Shown here: positions 19,801-26,958 of the stretch, in pieces | Layout of the letters: each line of letters starts with the position of its first letter | Numbering within the stretch: the first letter of the stretch is position 1 | Assembly (NCBI RefSeq): GCF_000013565.1 | Contig: NC_007802.1 | Span: forward strand, 2,046,001-2,110,000 | Direction of reading: 5' to 3' | DNA: 64,000 bases | Source of the DNA: Jannaschia sp. CCS1 | GTDB taxonomy: Bacteria > Pseudomonadota > Alphaproteobacteria > Rhodobacterales > Rhodobacteraceae | Notes under the pieces: model-generated | What the model was told of the DNA's origin: nothing | The model's database searches: none | The model's input: only the letters and a program-made list of their open reading frames with translations | Program-made: the position numbers and the translations under genes

Positions 19801-20028
19801 GAGACGATCAAACCTGCCGAGGACGGTCACGGCATCATCGTGCGCCTTTATGAGGCCCATGCCACCCGTGGGCCGGTCTCCTTCACGCTGCATCCGTCGG
19901 TTGCTGCCGTCGAAATCTGCGGCCTGCTGGAGAGTGAGGCGGAAAGGGTGCCGATGACCGATGGCGCATTCAGCCTGCCGCTGAGCCCCTATCAGATCGT
20001 GTCGCTGCGGCTGCGCCTGTCCGCGTGA
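16900..20028 (+). CDS. Alpha-mannosidase, glycoside hydrolase family 38
   Basis: 1042 aa, the length of class II (Ams1/MAN2C1-like) alpha-mannosidases. The zinc-binding HAHMDVAYLWP motif lies near residue 250, the catalytic nucleophile is Asp368 in WLPDTFGF, and MQFHDILTGTS carries another expected zinc histidine. No signal peptide is visible, so it should act in the cytoplasm after import. It starts three bases after the ATPase stop and ends the operon. It probably removes mannose from the imported glycoside; linkage and aglycone are unknown. The C-terminal half is a beta-sandwich typical of the family. Confidence 0.93.
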   Translation: MSHRMRLTAEKIAQRVRLIAPKVARQKVPIERFVLEHLPDAVTSPDLDVLSCDGRGDVLDWHSYWGGQDQHFVLRSRFTMPRGWQNPALFLPLGAAGDIFTHPEGLLYIDGAAIASADRYHHTIDLWQDIADGKPHDLLIHGWTGLTGWPPDPTNRSQLFLKECFAVDIDRELQDFVALADVALDLSIELNDNRPEKHAILSALDAAFLTLDTRDPMAHEFRASVGPAMEKLTDGLDRAGPPLDITLHAAGHAHMDVAYLWPIDQIRQKNARTYSNALRLMERHPEFHFSHSQPQLYAWTQQDFPKIFDGIKERVAEDRWEILGGMWVEPDANMPGPESLVRQIMLARTYVEDTFGKGKETPVLWLPDTFGFPACLPQLMQQAGLKWFVTNKVNWNQYNQMPASTTWWEGLDGSRVLAQFLTTPRGVQHLPFPTNYKSDLTAAEVVGTWTRNTVKNRVQDMLICYGYGDGGGGPTDELIRKAKAYQSMPGAPKVTPSTVKRFFGTLEDKAVDLPVWRGEFYLEGHRGVLTGNGWIKRANRKAEVLLHDTELAMSLAMLTGQGPDDLTEVWRRLCTMQFHDILTGTSVPEVFEDAREDFAWITAQADAALDRAARALMPADAAFLLLDGAQVPGPRYAMLPAGCGPVTQGGTALPLQRTEDGTLVELPDGPPLTTRTLNLTDTLAPAPEGAVAAATEDGGALLENDVLRLTIAPNGMLTSVFDKRVDREVLADGAWGNKLELFEDRPVSWDAWDIDIFFEDRGEVVTALNSLRVVESGPLRAMVEITRAFRNSHLTQRIILHRTSARIDFDTHVDWHETHLLLKAAFPVSVRAGRAEFDIQWGQIDRPTHRNTTWDAAQFEVPAQKWADLSEGDYGVALLNDCKYGYDVRGDVLRLSLIKSATMPDTTADQGAHHFTYSLLPHLGDTRVDVRAEAAALNVPVRVFEGTGKGQSLTDPLIVCLSNRAVIETIKPAEDGHGIIVRLYEAHATRGPVSFTLHPSVAAVEICGLLESEAERVPMTDGAFSLPLSPYQIVSLRLRLSA

Positions 20029-20151
20029 CGGGCATCGTACCAGACCGCTCCAAATATCTCATCGGTGGGCGTTCTTCGCGCTGAGTGGCCTTTTGCACGG
20101 TCTCACCCTACATGTCGTGGCGAAGGCGTCGTCGATTTAAGGAGAATGCGT

Positions 20152-21756
20152 GTGGAAAGTCTTGCCGGAAATCTGAGAGAGATGTCGCGCACGCCCCTGC
20201 ATGACAGCCACGTCGAGGAGTTGCGCCAGCAAGGCGACGTCGTGCGCTTTTCCAAGGGCCATATCATCGCCGAGGTGGGCGACCCGATGGACGCGTTCAT
20301 CTACATCCTTGAAGGTGGCGTTGAGGTGATTGACCCCTACACCCGCGAAGCCTACATGCCGGCCTCGCTGGGGCCGACCCAGTTCATGGGCGAAATCGCA
20401 TTCCTGAACGGCGGTGCCTATTCGCTGCCGATGCGCGCGAAGGAGGATACGACCGCCATCGTTGTCCCGCGCCAGAAGATGCTCGATGCGATGGCGCGGA
20501 TCCCTGAGATGTCGGACATTGTCATCACCGTATTTGCAGCCCGCAGGCGGCGGCAGATTGAAGACGGGGACAGTTCCCTGAAACTTGTGGGGATGGACAT
20601 CAGCCGCGATATCCGGGCCGTCGCTGATTTCGCGTCCCGCAACAAGATCCCGTTCCAAATTCTGGAACCCGGATCGGTTGATGTGCAGGAGACGTCTGAG
20701 ACCTGTGGCATTTCCCTCACTGAGCCTGCGGTGATCTTCGGGCATAACCGGGTGGTCGAAGATCCGACCCCGGCCAAGGTGGCGCAACTTCTCGGGCTTG
20801 ATCTGGAAATCGCGGAAGATGAGGTTGTGGATGTCCTGATCGTGGGCGGTGGTCCGGCCGGTGTGGCCGCTGCGGTTTATGCGGGGGCGGAGGGGCTGTC
20901 GGCGATTGTGGTGGAGGATGTTGCCGTTGGCGGGCAGGCGGGCACTTCGAGCCGGATCGAGAACTACCTGGGGTTTCCCACCGGCATTTCCGGGGCAGAT
21001 CTTGTGTGGCGTGGTGAGATTCAGGCGATGAAGTTCGGCACGCGGTTTGCGGTGCCGCGCCGCGTGCACTCCCTGGACATTAGGGAGGACGGCGTTTTTT
21101 GTGCGACCCTCGATAATGACCAGATCCTTTGCGCCCGCGCCATCATCGTTGCGACGGGCGTCCAGTATCGCAGGTTGCCGCTCGATGGCCTGGAGGAGCT
21201 GGAAGGCAGCGGCATCTTTTATGCCGCCACCGAGATGGAGGCGCGCTACTGCAAGGGGGCAGAGGTCGTCGTCGTGGGCGGCGGGAACTCTGCGGGACAG
21301 GCGGCGATGTATCTGTCGCGGTCGGCAAAGCACGTGCACGTTTTGGTGCGCGGCGACAGTCTTGCCTCATCCATGTCCGACTATTTGTCATCAAGGCTTG
21401 AAAATAATCCAACTATTACAATTCACTACAAGTCGCAGCTCAAGTCGTTGCATGGCGACGAGGTGATGGAGCGTGTCGTCATTGACCGTGATGGCACGGA
21501 TTGGGACCTGGTCAGTCCCGCCGCTTTTATCATGGTGGGTGCGGCCCCCAACACGAAGTGGCTCGCCGATCATTGTGAGCTGAGTGAACGGGGCTTTGTG
21601 ACCACCGGTGCGGATGCCGCCTCGCCCTATGCGACATCCTGCCCGGGCGTGTTTGCCGTGGGCGATGTTAGGGCCAACTCCGTGAAACGGGTCGCGTCGG
21701 CGGTTGGGGAGGGCTCCGTCGTCGTGTCGCAGGTATGGCAGCACGTCAACAGCTGA
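20152..21756 (+). CDS. Cyclic-nucleotide-binding domain fused to a thioredoxin-reductase-like FAD oxidoreductase
   Basis: 534 aa from the GTG at 20152, seven bases after AAGGAG; the ATG at 20146 is too close to that site. Residues 25-130 are a cyclic-nucleotide-binding (CAP/EAL) fold, followed by a glutaredoxin-like linker domain (IRAVADFASRNKIPFQILEP) without a cysteine pair. Residues 225-534 form the FAD/NADPH oxidoreductase, with VLIVGGGPAGVAAAVYA, VVVVGGGNSAGQAAMYLSRS and FAVGDVRANSVKR. The CATC redox centre of thioredoxin reductase is replaced by AATE (residues 358-361). It therefore should not reduce thioredoxin by the usual route. In the cNMP domain the phosphate-binding Arg of the family is not evident. 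Electron acceptor and ligand are unknown. Confidence 0.88.
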   Translation: MESLAGNLREMSRTPLHDSHVEELRQQGDVVRFSKGHIIAEVGDPMDAFIYILEGGVEVIDPYTREAYMPASLGPTQFMGEIAFLNGGAYSLPMRAKEDTTAIVVPRQKMLDAMARIPEMSDIVITVFAARRRRQIEDGDSSLKLVGMDISRDIRAVADFASRNKIPFQILEPGSVDVQETSETCGISLTEPAVIFGHNRVVEDPTPAKVAQLLGLDLEIAEDEVVDVLIVGGGPAGVAAAVYAGAEGLSAIVVEDVAVGGQAGTSSRIENYLGFPTGISGADLVWRGEIQAMKFGTRFAVPRRVHSLDIREDGVFCATLDNDQILCARAIIVATGVQYRRLPLDGLEELEGSGIFYAATEMEARYCKGAEVVVVGGGNSAGQAAMYLSRSAKHVHVLVRGDSLASSMSDYLSSRLENNPTITIHYKSQLKSLHGDEVMERVVIDRDGTDWDLVSPAAFIMVGAAPNTKWLADHCELSERGFVTTGADAASPYATSCPGVFAVGDVRANSVKRVASAVGEGSVVVSQVWQHVNS

Positions 21757-21855
21757 ACGCGACGGGCGACGCGGCGCGCCGATGTGAAGTCTGCTCGGTT
21801 CAGGTCCGGGTCACGCGCGTCTCTGATCCGTAGTGGATCGCAGCCATCGAGCCCG

Positions 21856-23004
21856 TTAACGGGCCTCCGCATTGTCCACCGCGTCCGGATCATCATCTGC
21901 GGCCCCCAGGAAACGACCCAGGGTGCGCAACGAGTCCGTCTCGTCGCACGCAATCTTGATGACGATCAGGATGGGCAGGGCCACGACCATCCCCATGACT
22001 GACCAGATCCAGGCGAAAAATGCGACGGTCAGAAACACCACCGTCGTGTTCAGCCGCATGCGGCGCGATATCAGCATGGGCGTCACGAATTGCCCCTCAA
22101 TCGAGGTCAGGATGATGTAGGTCGCGAATACCCCCGCCGCGACCCAGGTGCCGTCGAGGCTGACGAAGGCCACCGCCGCCGCAATGCTTGCGCCCAACAG
22201 ACCGCCAAGGAAGGGCACGAAATTCAGGCAGAACGCCATGAACCCGAAAACCAACGCGCCCGGCAGGCCCCACAGCGCCATGGCGATGCTGATCGCGATG
22301 CCTAGGCCGAAGTTGATGACGGTAATGCCGCCGAGGTAATAGCCAAGACGGTCTTCGATGGCATGCATGACCTCCACCGCGCGGCGCTTGTCACGAAACC
22401 GATCAAAGCTCTGTACGGTTTTGATGAAGAACATGTCGCCGGACGCGACCAGAAAGAACAACAGCAGCAACGCGAACATGATCCGGCTGAGGAAGCCAGG
22501 TGCCATGCTGAAGAGCGTGGCGGCAAAGCCGGTGTCTGACACGACTTCCACGGACACCGTTTCCTGATCCTGATCTGCGACGATTTCCTCTGCGGCGACA
22601 GACGCATCATTGATTGCTTCCAGCGTTCCGCCCGCGTCCTGGAGCTTGTCCTGGATCTGCTCGATTAGGGATGGCAGATCTTCAATAAACTGGGCGGCGG
22701 GTGCGCTGAGCTGGACCAGAAGAAGACCAATAAACAGCGTTAGAATTGCGACAAACAAGAGGGCCGACACGAAGGGCGGGATGCCGATCCTTGCCAACCA
22801 GCGGCGGGGGCGGTTGAGGACGAAATACCCCAGGCAAGCCGCCGTCACCGGAATAAGAAAGTCGCTCGCCCATACCAGGGCTTGCAGCAGCAGGATCAGG
22901 AAGATGCCGATGATCGGGATCGAAAGACGACGCAATGCGCGTGGTGTCTGATCCATCGACATATCTGGGTCAGGTGCTGGGGGTCTGGCGACGGGGTCGG
23001 TCAT
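21856..23004 (-). CDS. AI-2E family transporter (membrane protein)
   Basis: 382 aa multi-pass inner-membrane protein of the AI-2E/PerM/TqsA family. Hydrophobic stretches such as IGIFLILLLQALVWASDFLI, LLFVAILTLFIGLLLVQLSA and FFLVASGDMFFIKTV are followed by the conserved C-terminal GLPGALVFGFMAFCLNFVPF region. A soluble loop of about 100 residues sits after the third helix. Family members export small molecules or act as ion antiporters; the substrate here is unknown. It lies 69 bp downstream of the YihY gene on the same strand and may share its transcript. Confidence 0.88.
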   Translation of the reverse strand: MTDPVARPPAPDPDMSMDQTPRALRRLSIPIIGIFLILLLQALVWASDFLIPVTAACLGYFVLNRPRRWLARIGIPPFVSALLFVAILTLFIGLLLVQLSAPAAQFIEDLPSLIEQIQDKLQDAGGTLEAINDASVAAEEIVADQDQETVSVEVVSDTGFAATLFSMAPGFLSRIMFALLLLFFLVASGDMFFIKTVQSFDRFRDKRRAVEVMHAIEDRLGYYLGGITVINFGLGIAISIAMALWGLPGALVFGFMAFCLNFVPFLGGLLGASIAAAVAFVSLDGTWVAAGVFATYIILTSIEGQFVTPMLISRRMRLNTTVVFLTVAFFAWIWSVMGMVVALPILIVIKIACDETDSLRTLGRFLGAADDDPDAVDNAEAR

Positions 23005-23073
23005 GAAATACTTCCGGGTGGGACAAAAAAGGCGCGCGGAAAAAGGGGCAGAGGCAGGATCGGACCAATGAAG

Positions 23074-24030
23074 TCAGGCTTCGCCGGCCGCCGTTGATGC
23101 CCCCAACCTATCGGCTTTCACGGCGTCACGCGATCCCATTGGCTGATCGGGGCCTGTTGTTGTGTCACGCCTGGTCTGCGCCTCCAGCTCGGCGTTAAGT
23201 TCTGCCCCCAGCAAGATGATGAACGCGGAGATCCAGAACCACATCAACAAAACGACCACGCCCCCCAGCGTCCCGAAGCTTTCGTTGTAGGAGCCGAAAT
23301 TCGCCACGTAGAACGCAAATCCCGCCGATGCGACGATCCAGACGACGCATCCCACCACGGCCCCGAGTGAGACCCATTTCCATTCAGCATTCTCGCGCGA
23401 CGGCGCGTAGCGATAGAGCACCGACAGACCGAAAATCGTCAACGCGATCAAACCCACCCAAAGAGCCGCTGTCAGCAGGGCCTCCACCATTGGGCCAAGG
23501 TCGATGAACGCCAGCACCGCCGGAAGCGCCAGCATCGCCCCGAGAGAGACCAGAAGACCCACGATCAGCAGGAGCGTCAGGCCGAAAGTCACGAGCTTCA
23601 GCCTGATGAACCCACGCTCTTCATCTTCGTCATAGGCGACGTTCACACCCTGCATCAGGCTCGCCATCCCCTTTGACGCGGAGTAAAATGCAACCAGCAC
23701 GCCGAAGATTGCAGCAAGGCCAAGCCCGCCTTCGCGCGATCCGGCCACGGCCGTCGCCTGATCCGTTACGATGGCAATCACCTCCTGCGGGAGCAGGCCG
23801 CCCAACCGGCTGAGTTGGTCGACAATCGCGTTGGGCTCGATCAGCAAACCACTGATGGCCATCACGGCGGTGATCGCCGGGAAAAGCGCCAGCAACCCGT
23901 AGAAGGCCACGCCCGCGGCGATCAATCCGACCCGGTCGTTGGCGACCTCGTCTTTCAGGCGAAAGGCGACGTCCTTCCATCCAGATGCCGGGACTTCTGT
24001 CGGAGTTTCTGCTTTGCGTCCGCGCGCCAT
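23074..24030 (-). CDS. YihY/BrkB family inner-membrane protein
   Basis: 318 aa. The conserved YihY core is clear: LIAAGVAFYGLLALFPAITA, STRLGGLLPQ-like loop, FYSASKGMASLMQGVNVAYDE, and WKWVSLGAVVGCVVWIVASA. Six membrane segments are expected. The ATG at 24030 has AAAGG seven bases upstream; longer starts to 24159 have no family similarity. The molecular function of the family is not established. Hydrophilic tails at both ends look disordered. A promoter of the EcfG type reads toward it from 24264-24289. Confidence 0.88.
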   Translation of the reverse strand: MARGRKAETPTEVPASGWKDVAFRLKDEVANDRVGLIAAGVAFYGLLALFPAITAVMAISGLLIEPNAIVDQLSRLGGLLPQEVIAIVTDQATAVAGSREGGLGLAAIFGVLVAFYSASKGMASLMQGVNVAYDEDEERGFIRLKLVTFGLTLLLIVGLLVSLGAMLALPAVLAFIDLGPMVEALLTAALWVGLIALTIFGLSVLYRYAPSRENAEWKWVSLGAVVGCVVWIVASAGFAFYVANFGSYNESFGTLGGVVVLLMWFWISAFIILLGAELNAELEAQTRRDTTTGPDQPMGSRDAVKADRLGASTAAGEA

Positions 24031-24263
24031 GGGAAACCTTTCAGGTTGGATTGTGGCAGGCCAGATGGCCCTGATTGTCGTCCAACTCATCAGCTGAACT
24101 TGCCAAAATATTATTTCCGCCTCGGCGGCGTGGGGTCGGCGCCCACCCACTTTGTCCACCGTCCGACCACCGGCTCAATCGGGGTCGTATCGGCAGTGAA
24201 GGCCGGGGTCTCATTCGGCTGGGATTGGTGAATGTTGGCCAAGATATGTCTCATGACATGTTT

Positions 24264-24289
24264 AACGCGCGGTCCGGTCCCGCGGTTCC
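24264..24289 (-). promoter_or_regulatory. EcfG-type promoter reading toward yihY
   Basis: On the minus strand GGAAC (24289-24285) is followed after 17 bases by CGTT (24267-24264), an exact match to the published alphaproteobacterial general-stress sigma factor pattern GGAAC-N16/17-CGTT. The leader to the yihY start would be about 225 nt. Confidence 0.55.
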
Positions 24290-24390
24290 ATGGGTGATGC
24301 GGAAGATGCGACATGGACCCTGGATCGACCTCTGCTATTTTGTCCTGTCATGGGATTGATCTGCACCGGTCGCCTCCCGTCTGCGGGATC

Positions 24391-24415
24391 GGAACCATCC
24401 TCAACGCTGCACGTT
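24391..24415 (+). promoter_or_regulatory. EcfG-type promoter reading toward otsBA
   Basis: GGAAC (24391-24395), 16 bases, CGTT (24412-24415): an exact match to the EcfG pattern. The leader to otsB would be about 320 nt. Trehalose genes are a frequent target of the general stress response in alphaproteobacteria. Confidence 0.6.
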
Positions 24416-24740
24416 ACTCTGTCACATACCGCCTTTGCCGATGGTCACATCTGAAAATAGACCGTCACGCGCTGTGCCGCATCGAACTGTGGTCGCATTT
24501 GGGGGGCTGGCAGGTGCCCAAACGGGTGTTCAGAAACAGGGTCGTGTCGGGCTATATCGATGGCGAACCCGCCGGTGATCGTAAGCGGATCCTTGATCGA
24601 GGATGACAATCATGGCGCTATGTCGTGCGTACTGGTGGGGCACGTCGATATGAGGTCGTCCGAGCGAGGGATCGGATGGATGCTGCTTGGATGCGACAGA
24701 AATGCGGCGGCCTGGACCGCCGGGACAAGAGGGTTCGACC

Positions 24741-25478
24741 ATGCCTGATACCCCATCGTCAAACCTGCCTGCGCCGGCGCGGGCGTCCCTGTTTCTTGAT
24801 TTCGACGGAACGCTCGTTGACATCGCGCCGACGCCCGATGGCATTACCGTGCCGGATGATCTGGCGGACCTGTTGGCCATGCTGGACACGGCCCTCGGCG
24901 GGCGTCTGGCGCTGGTGTCGGGGCGGGCCATCGCCAGTCTTGAGCAGCACCTGCCGACGTTTCAGGGGATCATCGTCGGCGGTCATGGCGCAGAGATGCG
25001 GGGGCGCGATGGGCGCATAGAGCGTCTTGCAGGGGCCGATAGCGGTATCGCGGATCTGCATTTCTGGGCGACCGGGATTGAAGGCGATTTGGCGGGTGTC
25101 CGGGCGGAGTTGAAACGCACCGGCGCGGCGCTGCATTTCCGTCAGGCGCCGCAGCACGAGGATGCGTTGCACGCAGCCGCGCAGACGTATCTGGCGACGC
25201 ACCCGGATTTGGCGTTGCAGATGGCGCACATGACCGTCGAGCTACGGCCAAAGGATGCCAACAAGGCCAGCGCGGTGGCGACGCTGATGCACTCGCCCCC
25301 CTTTGTGGGCCATCCTCCGATCTTCGCAGGCGATGACGCGACGGATATTCCGGCCATGGACCATTGCCAAACCGCAGGTGGCCAAGCGATCAGCGTCGGT
25401 GGTATCCATGCCGCAGCCGATATTCACCTGGCCGCACCCCAGGACGTGCGCCGCCTTCTCAAAGATTGGATCGTCTGA
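24741..25478 (+). CDS. otsB: Trehalose-6-phosphate phosphatase
   Basis: 245 aa HAD-superfamily phosphatase that removes phosphate from trehalose-6-phosphate. Catalytic motif I is LFLDFDGTLVDIAP with the nucleophile in DFDGT; motif II is LVSGRAI; motif III/IV is the GDDATDIPAM sequence near the C-terminus. The ATG at 24741 has AGAGGG nine bases upstream; upstream ATG starts lack it. The stop codon overlaps the start of otsA (TGATG), so the two enzymes are made together. The product is the compatible solute and stress protectant trehalose. Confidence 0.93.
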   Translation: MPDTPSSNLPAPARASLFLDFDGTLVDIAPTPDGITVPDDLADLLAMLDTALGGRLALVSGRAIASLEQHLPTFQGIIVGGHGAEMRGRDGRIERLAGADSGIADLHFWATGIEGDLAGVRAELKRTGAALHFRQAPQHEDALHAAAQTYLATHPDLALQMAHMTVELRPKDANKASAVATLMHSPPFVGHPPIFAGDDATDIPAMDHCQTAGGQAISVGGIHAAADIHLAAPQDVRRLLKDWIV

Positions 25479-26836
25479 TGTCTCGTTTGGTCGTCGTCTC
25501 GAACCGGCTGCCCAAAGACCAGACCCCTGCGGGCGGGCTCGTCTTCGCGCTGCACGAACTCTTGTCCCGGCAAGGGGGCATCTGGATCGGGGCCGATGAT
25601 CCGGGGGAGACGGGCGACGGCCCGCTGAAACAGATCGGATCGGGTGTTTACGACCGCTTTGTGTTTCCGCTGAGCCAGTCGGAGAATGACAAATATTATC
25701 TTGGCTACGCGAACTCAGCGCTCTGGCCCACTTTCCATTCCCGCCGTGATCTGATGCGCCATCGCGGCGAGTGGTTTGCGGCCTATTATGACGTCAACCA
25801 GCGGCTCGCACGCCTATTGGCCGAGATGTTGCAGCCCGACGACCTGGTCTGGATCCATGATTACCATTTCCTGCCGCTCGCCTCAAAACTGCGGGAGCTG
25901 AAAGTCACCAACAAGATCGGCTTCTTCCTTCATATTCCATTCCCCTCCACCACCGACATCACCGCCTTGCCCGAGCATACGATGATGCCTGACTGGCTGT
26001 CGGCCTACGACCTGCTGGGGCTGCAAACCCAACGGGATGTGTCGGCCTGTCGCGAGTATCTGCGCCAATCCGGTGAGGTGGAGCTTTTGATGTCGGGCGG
26101 GCTCTTGCAGCGAAATCACCGCACGTTCACCGTCAACAGCTTCCCGATCGGCGTGGATGCGGCGGCCATCGCGGCAGATGCAAAGGCCGCCCATGCCGAT
26201 GTGGCGGCCCGGGTCAAAACGGCGGGGCCGCTGATCTTGGGGGTCGACCGGCTTGATTATTCCAAGGGTCTGATCCAGCGGGTTGAAGGGTTCGGGCGGT
26301 ACCTGGACCTCTATAATTCCGGCGACCTGCGCCCCACATATCTGCAAATCGCGCCGGTCAGCCGGGGTGATGTGACGGCCTACAGGACGCTCCGGCAGCA
26401 ACTGGACGAGATTGCGGGATCGGTCAACGGCACCCACGCCGATCTGGACTGGACGCCCATCCGATACGTGCGGCGCAATGTGTCGCGTGACGTGATCTCG
26501 GCCCTCTACCGTCATGCGGACATTTGCCTGGTGACGCCGCTGGCGGACGGCATGAACCTTGTGGCGAAGGAGTTTATTGCAGCCCAGGACCCCGAGGATC
26601 CCGGCGTGCTGATCCTGTCGCAATTTGCTGGCGCGGCCGAACAGTTGCAGGATGCGCTCTCCATCAATCCCTTCGACACCGACAGTATCGCGGCGACCAT
26701 TTCGCGGGCCATCTCAATGCCTCTGGAGGAGCGTCAGGCGCGTCATGCGACCCAGGCCGACAGCGTGTTCTCCCAGGATATCGCCTGGTGGGGCAGGACC
26801 TATCTTGATCGGCTGACCAATCTCGCGACGGACTAG
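25478..26836 (+). CDS. otsA: Trehalose-6-phosphate synthase
   Basis: 452 aa GT20 glycosyltransferase that joins UDP-glucose and glucose-6-phosphate. N-terminal VVVSNRLPKDQTPAGGL, the WIHDYHFLPL motif, FFLHIPFPS, GVDRLDYSKGLIQRVEGF and the nucleotide-sugar-binding LADGMNLVAKEFIA are all typical. The start at 25478 overlaps the otsB stop by one base. The usual LRDGMNLV has Ala for Arg here (LADGMNLV), a small departure of unknown effect. The enzyme is of normal length. Confidence 0.94.
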   Translation: MSRLVVVSNRLPKDQTPAGGLVFALHELLSRQGGIWIGADDPGETGDGPLKQIGSGVYDRFVFPLSQSENDKYYLGYANSALWPTFHSRRDLMRHRGEWFAAYYDVNQRLARLLAEMLQPDDLVWIHDYHFLPLASKLRELKVTNKIGFFLHIPFPSTTDITALPEHTMMPDWLSAYDLLGLQTQRDVSACREYLRQSGEVELLMSGGLLQRNHRTFTVNSFPIGVDAAAIAADAKAAHADVAARVKTAGPLILGVDRLDYSKGLIQRVEGFGRYLDLYNSGDLRPTYLQIAPVSRGDVTAYRTLRQQLDEIAGSVNGTHADLDWTPIRYVRRNVSRDVISALYRHADICLVTPLADGMNLVAKEFIAAQDPEDPGVLILSQFAGAAEQLQDALSINPFDTDSIAATISRAISMPLEERQARHATQADSVFSQDIAWWGRTYLDRLTNLATD

Positions 26837-26883
26837 TCGGCGGCGTTCGCAAGGGACCATCAGGGTATTCTTGCGCGTCGAAG

Positions 26884-26909
26884 GGAACCTGCTTGAGGTC
26901 CGGGAAGTT
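26884..26909 (+). promoter_or_regulatory. EcfG-like promoter upstream of the disulfide reductase gene
   Basis: GGAAC (26884-26888), 17 bases, AGTT (26906-26909). The GTT of the -10 element is kept but the first base differs from the CGTT consensus. The leader would be about 43 nt. Confidence 0.45.
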
Positions 26910-26958
26910 GGTCCCGGGAAGCGCCAGATGCGCGCCCTTCCAGCCAGTGAGATCTTCC

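Larger units (their letters stand above)
24031..24740. other. 710-bp divergent intergenic region with two stress-type promoters
   Basis: No convincing gene lies between yihY and otsB. It holds two oppositely directed GGAAC-N16/17-CGTT elements (listed separately) and a perfect ATGTC-TCAT-GACAT inverted repeat at 24246-24259. Short open frames at 24313-24606 (plus) and 24560-24748 (plus) have no recognisable product or ribosome binding site. Confidence 0.7.

Noticed and set aside
20152-21756. Ordinary thioredoxin reductase
   Set aside because: The CATC redox motif is absent (AATE), so the usual name would mislead.
21851-21864. Palindrome GCCCGTTAACGGGC as a terminator between the convergent genes
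   Set aside because: It overlaps the AI-2E stop codon, has no loop or T run and is more likely a chance palindrome.
24313-24606. 97-codon open frame in the yihY-otsB gap
   Set aside because: No ribosome binding site, no recognisable motif and it overlaps the candidate otsBA promoter, so it is probably chance.
24560-24748. 62-codon open frame running into otsB
   Set aside because: It overlaps the otsB start by eight bases but has no Shine-Dalgarno sequence or known family pattern.
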